The position numbers and the translations under genes were made by a program. The notes under the pieces were generated by a model, which ran no database searches, was not told the origin of the DNA, and was given only the letters and a program-made list of their open reading frames with translations. Below, piece after piece: positions 11,853 to 24,100 of a DNA stretch of 64,000 bases. Source of the DNA: Tricholoma matsutake (lineage: Eukaryota; Basidiomycota; Agaricomycetes; Agaricales; Tricholomataceae); assembly GCA_026075535.2 (NCBI GenBank), contig AP026549.1:2418001-2482000 (forward strand), in the 5' to 3' direction. The first letter of the stretch is position 1. Each line of letters opens with the position of its first letter.

Positions 11853-12700
11853 GGAGTAGGAATTATCGAACTACAGAGATAATCAGTTACCCATGAATGG
11901 ACACCAAAGGCTACACCCACTGCACGGGCCTGATGCGGTGACCTGATCTTTGTATAAACTGTTTGAGATCCCAAAACTTTGGAGTATCGTGTTCATGTAA
12001 ACTGGACTGGCCCTGATGAACCAGAGCACACCTGTGAGGGAGACGGTGAAGCCATGGTGATCTGCCTCAGTGCCAGGTTCATAAATGGATTTTGGTGTGA
12101 AGCAGTGGGTATCATGAACTTACTAGGGCAACGTCACAGGATATAACCTGAAGGCTGAAACCTCAACTTATGTGGGTCAACACCTTTATGTATAGGAGGG
12201 ACTATAGGCGCTTCAGTCTGATTCTGACTTCAGTCAGGGCACTGAGTGAAAGTTGAAATGTGACATTCAAGATCTGTCACTCAAGATGGTCACACCACAT
12301 ACACTCAGTAAGGTGAGAAAATTTCCCAATTCATCAATTAGTCACATTGATATGCACGACATGCATGATCATGTTTGTTTACCAAAGTTATTGCTAGTTC
12401 ACTCCTTTATCAACATTGAATGACATGGATCCAAGCATCCCGAATATGACTCACATGGCCTACAAAAGCTTCCCCAACTTCACACTCATTACTCATTTCT
12501 TCATCAAGTCCATCCCTGCCATCCCCTAAGACTTGGTTGCAAGCAGGCATTGTCTCAGCAGCTTTCTTGGCATGGACTATCAAGGCTTGGCAATACAAGT
12601 TTGGCTTCAATGGCTCCAAATGTGGAAATACATGGTGGTATAGCTTGCTCTACATAACTCGACATTGGATGGCCAAATTTCTATATACTAGTATTGCCAT
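11853..12700. other. No gene recognised
   Basis: Mixed short frames on both strands without family motifs; probably the promoter and leader region of the small minus-strand gene at 11394. Confidence 0.35.
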
Positions 12701-12710
12701 CAAATATGTT

Positions 12711-13586
12711 TCAAACAAAGTGCTCCTCCATCACACAATCATGGAAGCGAGCAGTCTCATGGGTCATGAACTTATTGCAAGATTTGCAATTTGCAAAGAG
12801 CAATGAGAATCTATCAATTGGAAGCCCATGCGTTTGTGGTTGAAGGATGTACTCCTTATTGCTGGTGTGGGAAAGTGCCTTCTGGTGTGGGAAAGTGCCT
12901 TCTGGTGTGGGAAAGTGCCTTCTGGTACTGTGAAAGCGCCTGCTCGCACTCGTGATAGAACTTGTTCTGGCTTGGGAGACAAGTGTGGCACTCATCGCAC
13001 TGAGTGAAGAGAGAGGAAAACTGCTCCCAAGTGACACTGGCATCAATCACCCAATCCATTTGTAATATAAGGGCATAGTCGGGAAGTGGCACATTTAGGT
13101 CAAAGGTGTCGAATGCTACATCTAGTAAACAGAAAGACAAATTTATTAAGGCATAGAATAAAGGATGAACGCAGCAGTACATGCCTCCATATGTGAACAG
13201 CCTTACAGTGGAGTGTTGCTGGACTAGGATGCTATGCTGGGGTATCTTCTCCTTGGCATCTGAGTCAAGGTGAGAACTCGCAAAATAGCCTAACACTTTG
13301 ACACACTGTGAACTGCAAAAGTTAGGCTCCATGGTGCCTCCGAATTGGAGTTTTGCATCAGACTGGCCGGTAGCACATGTCCTTCGCAAACTACAGCAGT
13401 CCCTTGGGGCGTGGGAGTGTGGTCTATCAAGTCAGAAGACTCGATGATGAATGCGTACTCGCATTTGAGGCCATGCATGATCTGAGTTGTGGAGTTGGTC
13501 ATAGGAGTGGACGGCCAAGTAGCAGAATGCGACATCAAAGAAGATATGCAGGTCTTGTGAATCTGGCTGCCCCCAGCTTTATACAC
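12711..13586 (-). CDS. Unrecognised Cys/His-containing protein in the Plavaka segment
   Basis: Minus-strand coding in at least two exons. The upper exon (about 13290-13586) contains LKCEYAFIIESSDLIDHTPTP and VVCEGHVLPASL. The next (from about 13389 downwards) contains FCSSQCVKVLGYFASSHLDS and, after a probable intron around 13085-13180, WEQFSSLFTQCDECHTCLPSQ. Paired cysteines (C-x2-C) hint at a metal-binding fold, but I do not recognise the family. The C-terminal part is expanded by the 20-bp tandem repeat at 12861-12940. Its role in the element is unknown. Confidence 0.4.
12861..12940. repeat. 20-bp minisatellite, four copies
   Basis: Unit TCTGGTGTGGGAAAGTGCCT. Copies at 12861 (one mismatch), 12881 and 12901 are near identical, and a diverged fourth starts at 12921. 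The 20-bp period is not a multiple of three, so copy-number changes shift the frame of the minus-strand gene it overlaps. Confidence 0.9.
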
Positions 13587-13956
13587 ATTCAGCCATGTGT
13601 AGAAAACTAAATGAGCAATCAGAGAAATGACTATTTGAGGGAGCAGAGGATCAGGGAGATGACTGCTTGAATTCCTGAGTACGTCACATTCCCATCAAGC
13701 ATCACAATTATTTTCCCATCTAAGCGTAGCGCAACTCACAGAATTCTCTGCCAATTCATAAGCTGAATTTTGACCAGGCTTCTGATCCACCAACAGAATA
13801 TAGAATTAGGCTTGCATGAATTAGTTGAGTCTTGGCACTACGCAGCGCATGTTTGATGGATGATCCAAATTTGACTGCATCCCCAACTCTCTCGACGATG
13901 CTAGTTCTCTGCATCTCGCAATCACTGTGCAACCATATGGTGTTCATTCTACATGG

Positions 13957-16900
13957 ATGTTTCCCAGCCCTGCACTGCAGTGCATTTGTGGCAAGTCATT
14001 CTTGCAGCACCCTGCTCTGAATCATCATATGCGGTCCAAAAAGCAAATTACAAGCATGCTATCAAAGGCAAAGCAAGCATTTGGAGAGCGAAGAGAACAA
14101 AAATGGCAGCAGCAGGAAGAAAGTCTGGCAGCTCTCAATTTCAATGAGGAAGTTGTAGCATCAGTGCCAGTGAATCTTATTGATTTTTTCATGCGAATTG
14201 AGGGCTGACTTGGATCCAATGGTGCCTGTTTTTGCATTGACTAGTTGCCTGTCAGTTCACCTCCACCAGCCAGTCACTCAGCACCAGAAGTGGAGGTACA
14301 TATGCCTTCTGGGGCTGATGTGGACAGCCACCTGTCATTGGCACAGAGAAGGCAACGGCGCCAGGTGCGGATTCCGAACAGATATCGGGACGATCTGCCC
14401 CAGGCTTCTTCCTCACTGCCTCCTCCAAGTGAATCGTACACCATCCAACCAGAGGAAGCTGATGGAGGTCCTAGTTCTACTGCCAGTAGTAGCTTTCCCA
14501 CAAGCAACAATCTTTTGGTGGACAAGGAATCAGGCCACCCAATCTTGTGATCGCCTTGCAACACTTTCAGTTTATCATGCTGCTATCACAGCACCAAGTA
14601 CCCATCCCACAATCCAGAGGAGTTCAATGACTTCAATGCACTGTCTGATGTCAGCAACCCCCCACTGAGTCATGAAGTGGACTTGGGGCCTTACCCAAAT
14701 CACAGCTCCTTTGCTCTAGGGGAATGGTACTGGGGTGACGGTGTACAAAAGACAAAAAAAAACTTTAAAAACCTCATAGACATCATCACTAGGCCGGACT
14801 TTCACCCCAACGATGTCAGAGATACCAAATGGGATTCTATTGATGATGAACTAGGTGGGGACAGAGAGGCGATGTGGGAGGATGAAGACAACTCGGCCCC
14901 CAGATGGCAGCAAACATCTGTAACCATTCAAGTCCCATTCCATCGCTTCACTGCATCGCTGGGCCTTCAGGACTATGTTGTTCATGATTTTCGCCATCGC
15001 AGCATTGTATCAATTCTAAAAGAGAAATTGATTGATGATCACAAGTTCCAGCATTTCCACATTGAACCCTATGAGCTCAAATGGCAGCCAGCCCATCAGG
15101 GAAGCTCTGCATCAGAGGACCTGTCAATCCAGGTTCATGGCGAGCTTTACACCTCACCAGCCTTTCTTAAAGCCCATATGGAGCTGCAGGCATCGCAGGG
15201 AGAGCCTGGGTGCAGCCTTCCACATGTTGTTGTTGGATTGATGTTCGCCTTGGATCAGACTCATCTTACTTCCTTTGGTGAGACAAAGCTTTGGCCTTTG
15301 TATTTATTCTTTGGGAATGACTCAAAATACCATCGCGGGAAACCCTCACTTCATCTTTGTAATCATGTTGCATACTTCTGTAAGGTCAGTATCTTAGCCC
15401 ATTTGATGATGGGCTTCCTTAGCTTTTTTCCCAGCTTCCAGACGAGTTCAAGGACTTCGTCACTTCTAAAACTGGGGGCAAAGGCCTCAGCCCAGCTTTT
15501 ATGCCATACTGTAATTGAGAGTTGTTCCATGCACAATGGAAGGCCATCTTAGATGATGAATTTGTTGAAGCATACATCCATGGTGTAGTTGTAACATGTG
15601 CAGATGGGCTTGCAAGGCGGTTCTACCTTCGGATATTCACATACTCGGCAGATTACCCAGAAAAGTAGGCTATTCAGCACCACTTCATTCATGCCTTCAC
15701 TTTATAACTGAACACAACCAATAGGATTTTGCTGGTCGGCATAAAAAACTTGGGGAGCCATCCATGCCCTCGCTGTCTTATCCCTCTGTCCGATGCCTTT
15801 AAAATTGGAATGGCCCGTGATGCCAGGAGGCGACAGACCCTCGCTCGGAGAGACACTGCAGCCCATCAAAGGCACATCTCCGATGCCCGAAAGTTCATCC
15901 AGAGGGAAACTATGCTGTTGATAGTGCTCCAGTGAAGAGATTAATGGATGCCGAGTCGATGATCCCCTCTGCGGTATGCTTGCCAGTGGTTGCTTCTCTT
16001 GAGTACTGGGGTAATTTTTATCATTTTAAGAATGCATTTTCTGACATACTTGCTCCATTGGGCTTTGACATGTTTCCCATGGCCATTGTTGACATCATGC
16101 ATGAGGTGGAGCTGAGCACATGGAGATCCCTGTTCATCCACCTGCTATGCATCTTGGAAAGTGCAGGGCCTACCCGCAGTACCCTTACTAGTGAGCTAGA
16201 TGGATGGTGAAGTGCCTTTCACAAAATCATCATAATGATGCTGCAGCACTGATGCACTCAGATTAGATACCGGCTCGTGCCAACATTTTCTCGAGACACA
16301 ATTCGAAAGTTCTCGGTGAACTGCTCTGAGATGAAGCAGCTTGCTGCTCATGACTTCGAAGATCTCCTACAGGTTAAGGCTACCAAAGAGTCAGGCTCCC
16401 TTACTTACTGGAGTTATTTAGTGTGCAATCCCAGTCTTCGAAGGCCTTTTGCCAGAACCTCACAATAAATGGGTTTGGAAGCAACTTTTCCTCATGGGCC
16501 ATTGGCATGGTCTCGCTAATCTGCGTCTTCACACAGATGCAACTCTAGCAATCTTGGATAGTGTGATGGCATTGCTAGGCCAGGCCCTCCGCGAGTTCGA
16601 GATGAAGACTTGCTCCATGTTTGCTACTCGTGAACTTAAAAAGGAGGAGAGCGCTAGAAAGCGCAAGCAGGCCACCCAGAAAAAAACATCCCAGGTCAAA
16701 AAAACCCCCCCCAACCCAAGAGCTAGGGGCTGGTAATGGTGACAGGGCTGTGGTAGTGAAAGACAATGTGGCAAAGGCGAGTAAAGGGCTAAAGGAATTC
16801 AATATGAGCACCTACAAGTACCATGCTTGCTAACACAATAAGAGAATATGGCACAACAGAATCGTACTCTACGGAACTGGTAAGCACTGCACATGAGTCT

Positions 16901-18300
16901 CTTTGTTATCTTTATACTTCATGTTCTTGACCAGGGTGAACTGGAGCATTGCACCGCGAACTCCAGATACAAGCGGACGAGCAAAAAGAACTACCTGAAC
17001 CAGCTGGCTCAGATTGAGTCATGCCAGGCCTGTGTTCGCCAAATTCGAAGGCGACTGAATGCAGGAAAGGCCTCTCACTATGATGAGGTGGAGTACGTAT
17101 CCTCACCAATGCCAAGATACTGCATTGGAAAATCACAAAATGAACCAGTAGTTCTCCCAGTATTTTTGCAGGACAATCATGGTAACCCTGCTGTTAAGGT
17201 GAGCAGGATTGGCAGACTGCTTTATCCATTCTAAGGCCCCTGCTGCTAGGACTTCCTTCTGAGATTGAAAGCCCACATTCTCCCTAGAATCCAGCTTATG
17301 GTGCAGCAGGAAGCCTCCTCGGCACTGCATCTTTCATCTTCATCCAGAGATCCTTGCAGTAATGACATCAACCATGTCCTATTCAAAAGTGACCGCATAT
17401 ATAACCATCGGCTAGTTCGAATCAACTACACTGCCTACGATGTCCGCCAAGCCCAGGATGTTCTGAACCTGAACACAACACACCACAACATCATGCTCTT
17501 AAATAGTACAGGGGAACAATGCCACCCTTATCTTTATGCGTGTGTTCTGGGTGTTTATCATGTGAACATCATTTATGTAGGGCCAGGAATGGTTGACTAT
17601 AGCCCTAGACAACTTGATTTCCTATGGGTGCAATGGTATCAGCATTGGGAGATAGCCGATGGCAGTGACATAATGGGGTGGAAGGCTCACCATCTTGATC
17701 AGCTATCCTTCCCTCCCATGGCCAGTGAGGATGCCTTTGGTTTTGTTGATCCATCTGATGTCCTGCGAAGCTGTCATGTCATTCCCCAATTTGTGAAGGG
17801 GAAGCGGCACTCAGATGGGGTGGCCCTTTCCAAATGTGCTTGAGATGGTGAAGATTGGAAGGAGTACTATGTGGGATGGTGAGTGGATCAGAACTTGAAG
17901 CAGGTTTAACATGACTGATAAGGACACTGACTTTGGTGCCATCAGCTTTGTAGATCACGACATGATGATGCATTACCACTGGGGCCAAGGCATCAGGCAC
18001 ACTTACTGTCGCGATTCAAACCCTGTTGCTCATGACTCCTTGCCTCAAATCGAACAGCCTGAGGACGACAAAGCTGATGGCCTTGAACCGTGGATATGTG
18101 GAGAGCATGGACACAATGAAGTCAGAGGTGAAGAGGGTGTGGAGGGACTTGATGTGCTGGAGTATGGTATTGATGAAAGAGAAAATGAACCACTAGGAGG
18201 GACCTCTGACAAAGAGCTTTTGGATGTGGAATCCTGGCAGGAGGATTTGGACTCGGACACATTAGAGACAGTCAACATGTACCATTCACAGATTCTTTGA
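13957..18300 (+). pseudogene. Plavaka-type (KDZ superclass) transposase, near complete with a nonsense codon
   Basis: DDE-type DNA transposase of the Plavaka/KDZ group, cutting and joining element ends in the nucleus. From the ATG at 13957 it has a degenerate C2H2-like N-terminus (CICGKSFLQHPALNHH), then NRYRDDLPQASSS and GPYPNHSSFALGEWYWGDG. These are followed by VPFHRFTASLGLQDY and VVGLMFALDQTHLTSFGETK with LYLFFGNDSKYHRGKPSLH. Later come GSHPCPRCLIPLSD, FPMAIVDIMHEVELSTW, VPTFSRDTIRKFSVN, GHWHGLANLRLHTDATLAIL, GELEH, RINYTAYDVRQAQDVLN and FGFVDPSDVLR. This is the family order. Introns include GTGAGT...ATCAG after 17878. Defects are an in-frame TGA at 17841-17843 (family arginine position) and an apparent frameshift near 16830. 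The 3' coding end lies inside the right inverted repeat. Confidence 0.85.
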
Positions 18301-18659
18301 AAATAGAGAGGTGAAAAGTCATTCGGCCCACAGCGACCTGAAATAACTCACTGACTCAGAATGTTTATTTTTTTCCAGATTGAGAGTCTCAATTGATGAT
18401 GTAACCTTGATGATATAACCTTGAGCAAAAGTGTGCATGCACACTTTTGAGCTTGTGTCATGTGACATATGGCCATATAAGTACTAACTCAACTCTTGAA
18501 CTTGAAGCTTGACACTCCATCTTACTTGTCTTACTTGTCTTACTTGTCTCACTCATGCATTGCTCAGAGGGTTTTGACCAGCAAAGCCTCGCTGTCGGAA
18601 GGATATCCAATGCAAATTTCCAGACAATGGCCTGGTTTACACCCGTCTTATTTGACCCA
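18180..18659 (-). repeat. Right 480-bp inverted repeat
   Basis: Exact-length inverted partner of 8236-8715. It covers the last about 40 codons of the transposase, the intergenic region with the palindrome (18426-18449) and 9-bp repeats (18523-18549), and the start of the next plus-strand reading frame. Confidence 0.9.
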
Positions 18660-20356
18660 GAGGGTACAAACCGTTTGGGCCAAAGTCACCCAGAATTTCA
18701 GGTAAGAATTCAAGACTTCAGCTTCAATACCTATCCTGATAGTTTAACTCATGTTGCAGAAATTTATTGATACTACTACAGGCTGGGAACAACTGGAGAC
18801 GACGTCTGATATTCAATGTGCTCGCCGAGTCCTTAAGCATCTTGCTGAGTCATCTACCCCTGGAGAGCCTATTTCAAAGCACCAAGCCGTTGTTTATGGG
18901 GCCCTATTACCGACTGTTGGATGTCATAGCATCAGTTTACAACCTCCTTCCTGACAAGATTGCCCCAGCTAAGCAGAGGGCTGCTGAAGCATCTATGCCA
19001 ACATGCTTGGTAGCTTTTAATTCAGCACCATTATGTGACAGTACTAACAGGGCACTTTATAGGATTGTAAAGGGGTTTTCGTGGACTGGCCAAAACTCTT
19101 GGAGCAGGCAGGACAGGATCTAGCCCAAGTGCAGGGTCTGGCTAGCGACGTTGGTGTGATGGGGGAAAATGGGCCTGCAGCATGCTTCCAGCTCCTTTCT
19201 AAATTCACCTCAACCAAGAATGTGGCCCGGAGGTCTTACAACTTTATTGCATCGGCATTTGATCTTTCACTGCGGTTAAATGTTTGTGGATAGTGTTGAT
19301 AGCTTTCAGTGAATTGCTAAGGACCATTCTTTTCTTACACAGGGACATCTTAGGACTACGAATGACATATTGGACAACTTTTATCCATGAGTTAATGGGT
19401 ATTTATGTATTGGAATATTTGTTACATGATAATATTGCAGGCAAGTGAATGGCTCTGGCCCAGATCTGAAACTGGCCTTCAAAGGCACTAACCGTGCTGC
19501 ATCGATGGAGATCCCCCTCTGTGTTGCACTGGGGATTTCTCCTCTCTGCTTGTTGACAAAGAGGCCTCTGATTGAACAAAAAATAAGCAAGAAAGCAATT
19601 TTTAATGCAAGTACTATCTATGAAATTGTTACATTGTTGACTGGTTTTGCAGGTTTGGCAAGCCCTGGGCACTCATCACCCCAAGATTCTTTCTGACATT
19701 GAAAAGATCTTGTGGAAAGCCCTCTTTCAAGCTGCACATTCCCCTGACTCCCTGGAGGATATCCTGTGGGCAGCTATAGATGCCTCACTTGTGATCCTCT
19801 GGTCAAGCCCTCAAGATGATAGATGTGCATCCTGGCTAGGAGGTCCAGGTAAGATACTTGTTTCAGTTTTGTAACCTTTCTGATGTTGTGAGATGCAGAG
19901 CCAAGTATTGCTGAAGATGATGGAGATGATGGGGAGGATGGACAGTATGAAGACAATGGTCATGGGAGAGATGAGGACGGGCATGCAATGCATCAGGCAG
20001 GAGCAGGAGAAGGATGTTGTGCAACTGGAGAGCTGCATCAGGGTATGCTGGGCACTGAGAATGGTGCACAAGTAGTGCAGCCAAGTAGTAGCAGTGTCCA
20101 GGGATCAAGAAACCCACATAAGAAAGCAACAGTTGAGGATGAAGAGGAGGAGCCATGCCTTCTGCCCGTAACATCAGAGGAGGATCTGGGTCCTGGAGTA
20201 GTCCTTCCGATTGTTCATCTGGCAACTCCACAGTGCTTCTCTGAGCAACCACACCCTCAGCAGACAATAGGGCATTCACCAGTAATGCAACAGAGACAGC
20301 TTTCCAACCCGCCGCCTGATGGAGAAGATGAAGATGACTCGCATATGATGGGACAG
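18555..20356 (+). pseudogene. 5' part of a JmjC-like gene, severed by the retrotransposon
   Basis: Plus-strand coding beginning inside the right inverted repeat (FQTMAWFTPVLFDPEG). It is spliced by GTAAGA...TTGCAG to KFIDTTTGWEQLETTSDIQ and VYGALLPTVGCHS. Frameshifts are needed near 18950 and 19080 to continue through LLPDKIAPAKQRAAE, FNSAPLCDSTNRALYR and FQLLSKFTSTKNVARRSYNF. Further coding includes VWQALGTHHPKILSDIEKIL and an acidic segment ending PPPDGEDEDDSHMMGQ at 20356, where the LTR element enters. The frame resumes at 27583 as DRHERTDDARDV. The N-terminal domain is unknown to me. The JmjC assignment comes from the distal part. Confidence 0.5.
20353..20356. other. 4-bp target-site duplication (left copy), ACAG
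   Basis: ACAG directly before the left LTR. The same ACAG follows the right LTR at 27579-27582. Keeping one copy restores an open reading frame across the junction. Confidence 0.8.
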
Positions 20357-20593
20357 TGGAGTTGTGCGGTCTCTTAGGGTCTCGTCTACTACTAGACGAG
20401 ACGGTTCAGACAGGGCTCGTGTCTACTACTAGATGTGAGTCGGAATGGACACAGACAAGCAAAGATAAAGATGATCCCCTGTCTACCACATGCGCGTGTC
20501 TATCTACGAGGTCACGTGACCACTAAGGGGAATGCCGGACTCTGGCATGCTCTGCTACTGGACTCTGCTATGGGCACTACTGCCATGGCTACA
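20357..20593 (-). repeat. 3' LTR (left copy, 237 bp)
   Basis: It aligns without gaps to 27342-27578. I count about 19 differences, 18 of them transitions. A 10-bp perfect stem with 4-base loop (20379-20402) sits near one end. Confidence 0.92.
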
Positions 20594-20612
20594 TGTACCC
20601 CCCTACACAATA
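20594..20612 (-). promoter_or_regulatory. Polypurine tract-like site
   Basis: Minus-strand sequence TGTAGGGGGGTACA lies immediately inside the 3' LTR, where the plus-strand primer of reverse transcription is expected. Confidence 0.55.
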
Positions 20613-20763
20613 GCAACACCCTCATTGCGATCTCACTCAGGGAAGGAAGAGAGAATTATGTATGTACAAGGCACCAATGACTTACCCTCACCTTGGCCCA
20701 TGTACCCCAGGAGGCATGTCCATGACAATTGCTCCCCCTAAAGGCCCAACGTAGAAATGGTGT

Positions 20764-21087
20764 TTAGGGCCACAGGTACCTTCTGGGACCTTGTCCATCA
20801 TCATAGTCGGCTCTTGGATCAGTCAGGGTTACTGGGTGTGCATCTTGTGAAGGCCATAAATGAGCAGCCGGCGGGAAGTCGATGTCGGGTGGTATTGGAA
20901 TAGCAAGTCGTTCTTGAACTAGCTCTGGGTTGACAAAACTGGGTAACTCCCCCAGTTTGATATTGTCGTATCCAGGGTCCGGTTGTAGTTGTTTTGATGT
21001 TAGGATGAAAGGGCTGAGGAACACCATGACAATGAAGAATAGGGTATATCCGGAAAACCATCCGTTATTCAAGGCTCTTGCATTCAT
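20764..21087 (-). CDS. Extra 107-codon ORF between integrase and 3' LTR, one membrane segment
   Basis: An open frame from an ATG at 21087 after the end of pol. Residues about 12-30 (WFSGYTLFFIVMVFLSPFIL) are strongly hydrophobic and fit one transmembrane helix. The remainder is Pro/Asp-rich and soluble. I recognise no family. It has the position of a third ORF (env-like slot), but no signal of an envelope protein is visible. It could be chance or captured sequence. Confidence 0.35.
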   Translation of the reverse strand: MNARALNNGWFSGYTLFFIVMVFLSPFILTSKQLQPDPGYDNIKLGELPSFVNPELVQERLAIPIPPDIDFPPAAHLWPSQDAHPVTLTDPRADYDDGQGPRRYLWP

Positions 21088-21196
21088 TAGACTGAGTGTG
21101 GGTTGGGTGAGGTGGTTGAAGCAATCTAGGGCCTCTAATATATAGGCTTAAAGTGATCGGTGTTAGTCAGCAGCCAGGGCCATTGCTGAACTCAGC

Positions 21197-24100
21197 TCAG
21201 GGTTGATGGTTCCTGCTCTGCTCATGCTCTATATCCTCCCAATCTGTATTGCTATCATCGTCGATCACCTGTCTTCCTTCTACCCCTTGCACAATGTCTT
21301 CTTCAGCTTCCTGCTTACTCTGCAGCTCTTCAATCTCTGCTTGTGCTTTGTGTAGCGCTGTGCCGCTACGTGGAATGAACCTTCATAGTTGCCTGGAGGA
21401 GAACCTGTTGCTAATAGGTAATCCTTCAAGAGTCTCCAACTTGTAAGAATTGTGGTCCCTGCTTGTTACTCGGCGTGGTGCTGACCACCTAGGCTCCATC
21501 TTCCTTTCTACCTTAAATGTGAAGTCCAGGTCACTCCTGTATACCTGTACGAGTTGTCCTGCTTTGAATATGACCTCTCTTGGAGCTTGGGCTAATAGTC
21601 TCCTGTTGAATGCCAGCTTCCATTTATGGGCATGAGATAGTATGTGCTCGTACCCATCTAATCGCTGCTGTTCCATGTATGCCATCTGGACCCCCACTTC
21701 ACCAGTTGACACTTCCTGTTCTGCTCGGTCCACTGGAGTGTGCTTTGTGTTGATCACGATGCCTAGAAGAAGTTCATTTGGTGAGAATTTGAGATTTGGC
21801 AGTATGCAATTATTAAGGGATTCAATGGCTTCCTCAAGGTGGTCAGGCCATGAAGCTGGTAGGTCCTTTGTGTTGCATTCATCTTCCCCTAGATCGGGTG
21901 AGCATAGCCTCTTCAATCTCCCCAACAATTTTGCATTCATCCCTTCTATGAGGCCATTGATCCAGGGGGAATATCCTGGGACGATCTGCAACTCAACCTT
22001 ACATGTGGCCCATGCTTCACGAACAGCGTTGTTGTCAAACTCCGGTCCTACATCAACCATGAGGGCTTCAGGTGCTGTGAATGTGGTACAAATGTTGTTG
22101 AATGTTCTGCATGTGGTTGCAGCTGTTGCAGCTGTCTTGAGTTTATCTGCCCAAACATGTTGTGAGTAGACATCTGCATATAATGCAATTTTCGTGAAAC
22201 CCCCTTTTCCTTTCGGCATTGACAGTGTGTCTCCCACAAGCAGTTCAAATGGGTGTCGCCACGTTATGGGCTCTAGTAGTGAATGTAAGTGTTTCGGGCC
22301 ATGTCCTTTGCACTTACCACAATCCATGATCGCCTTGGTGATGGATTGGTCTAGATGTGGGCTGGCTATCTTGTCCATTAGTGCGATCTTCACATTATCT
22401 TGGTGGAAATGTCCTTGGCTCTGGTGTACCTCCCATGCTAGTGTGACTGCCTCCGATTGTGGTACACATTCTACTCATGGTTTTGCCCATGTAGATTTGG
22501 TGTCGCCAATCCTCCAAAGCTTACCGTCTTGGATTACGTACCCTTCTGCCCGGTGCTTAGCTTTCTTCCGTTCCTTAATACTCCTCCTGTGATCTAGTTC
22601 AGCCAGCGCCTCTATAACATTTAGGAATACTTTTTCATTAGCAAACTGGATTTTGAGAGCATCATAAATGAGTGGTGACTCAATTTGGAATATGTTGTTC
22701 TGAATGCCCATTCATGCTTCCCAATCTTCACTTACTGTCCATGTGTGACCATCGTTTTCTTCCTTGGGTAGGTTCACATATTTCCTGCTGATACCATCTG
22801 CTACGGGGTTTAGGTGGCCAGGTCGGTGTTGTACGTCCACGATTTGGTGGGCTAACACACCGTCCCTCCAACGAGCATGGGTGGAGTTGAGTTTGTCATT
22901 TAGCAGGTGGTCTCTGAGTGCCTGACAGTCTGTTTCTAGTTCCACTGGGTAGCCCCATATAAGGTTGGAGAATTTGTCTAAAGAGAACTTCAGTGCAGCA
23001 AATTCTAGTAAGTATGGTTTGTACTTCTCTTCTGTCTCAGATGTTCATTTACTGCCAAATGTGACTGGATGTATATGTGTGGTGTCCTTTCTGTTTGGCG
23101 AGACCGTAGTATGTCTTTGTGACAGCATGCCTGCAAAACCATATTTGCAACCATCCATGGTAACAATGAAGGGTGTTCCATCAAATTTTGGTCCTTTCAA
23201 AACTGGTTCATTGGTTAAGGCAATTTTCAGTCCCAGGAAGGCTTTTTCATGTTCTTCCTTCCATAGGCCTGCCAGCAAGTGCCCTTTCATGGCGCGTCGA
23301 TATGCTGCTTTACCCTTTCCCTTTGGAAGGTTGAGGCCTCTGGCTAGGTCGGTGAGGGGTTGGGCCAAGGCTGCATAGCCTTTGATTAGCAATCTAAAAT
23401 AACCTGTAAGTCCTGTAAATGCCGCTAGATTCTGTAGATCCATGGGCCGTTTCCAGTCCACGATGGCCGTTAGTTTTGTCAAGTCTGGTTTTATACCCGT
23501 TGGTCCCACTCTTGCTCCCGCAAAGGTGGCTTCAGTCATGAAGAATTTTGATTTGGCTGCTGATAGGGAGAGCCCTTTTTTCTCTTACCCTGGTTAGCAA
23601 TGTTCGAATGTTGGCCAATGTTTCTTCAAAATCATCTCCGGCCATTCCACCATCGTCTACGAACAGTTCAAAAAGTATACCTACGAGGTCGCCAAGTGCT
23701 TGAGCTGTCATTTCTGCAAAGGTAGAGGGCACACCTGTTAATCCGAAGGGCATGCACTTGTAACAGAAGTACCCCCTTCCTTCCACATAGAAGCATACGT
23801 ATGGTTGGTCCTCTGGGCTGATTTCACAAGCGTAGAATCCTGCTGCAAAGTCGAATGTATTTACCCATCGGTGGCTGCTCAGGCGCTGTTGCTTGGCCTG
23901 TATGTCTCCTTGGGGCATAGGTGGTACCTGTGTTACTTTGTTCAGTTCGGCAAAGTCCTGGCACACTCACCACTTAGTTTGTGTTTCTTCTGGTACCATG
24001 TCTGGCCATTCAGAATTTCTCGGTGGGAGGTTTTTGAATGCTGAAGGTATTCCAGTGGTGATGCATTCATCATTGACCCGGTGTTGCAGTTCTTCTAAGT

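Larger units (their letters stand above)
8236..18659. mobile_element. 10.4-kb Plavaka/KDZ-class segment bounded by 480-bp inverted repeats
   Basis: Near-identical 480-bp inverted repeats (8236-8715 and 18180-18659, about 20 mismatches and no indels) enclose three unrecognised minus-strand genes and a Plavaka-type transposase on the plus strand. This could be a DNA transposon with long terminal inverted repeats. Against that, I see no target-site duplication at the outer edges, and the right repeat contains both the 3' end of the transposase and what reads as the first exon of the neighbouring JmjC-like gene. An inverted local duplication of that junction is therefore an alternative. Confidence 0.65.
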
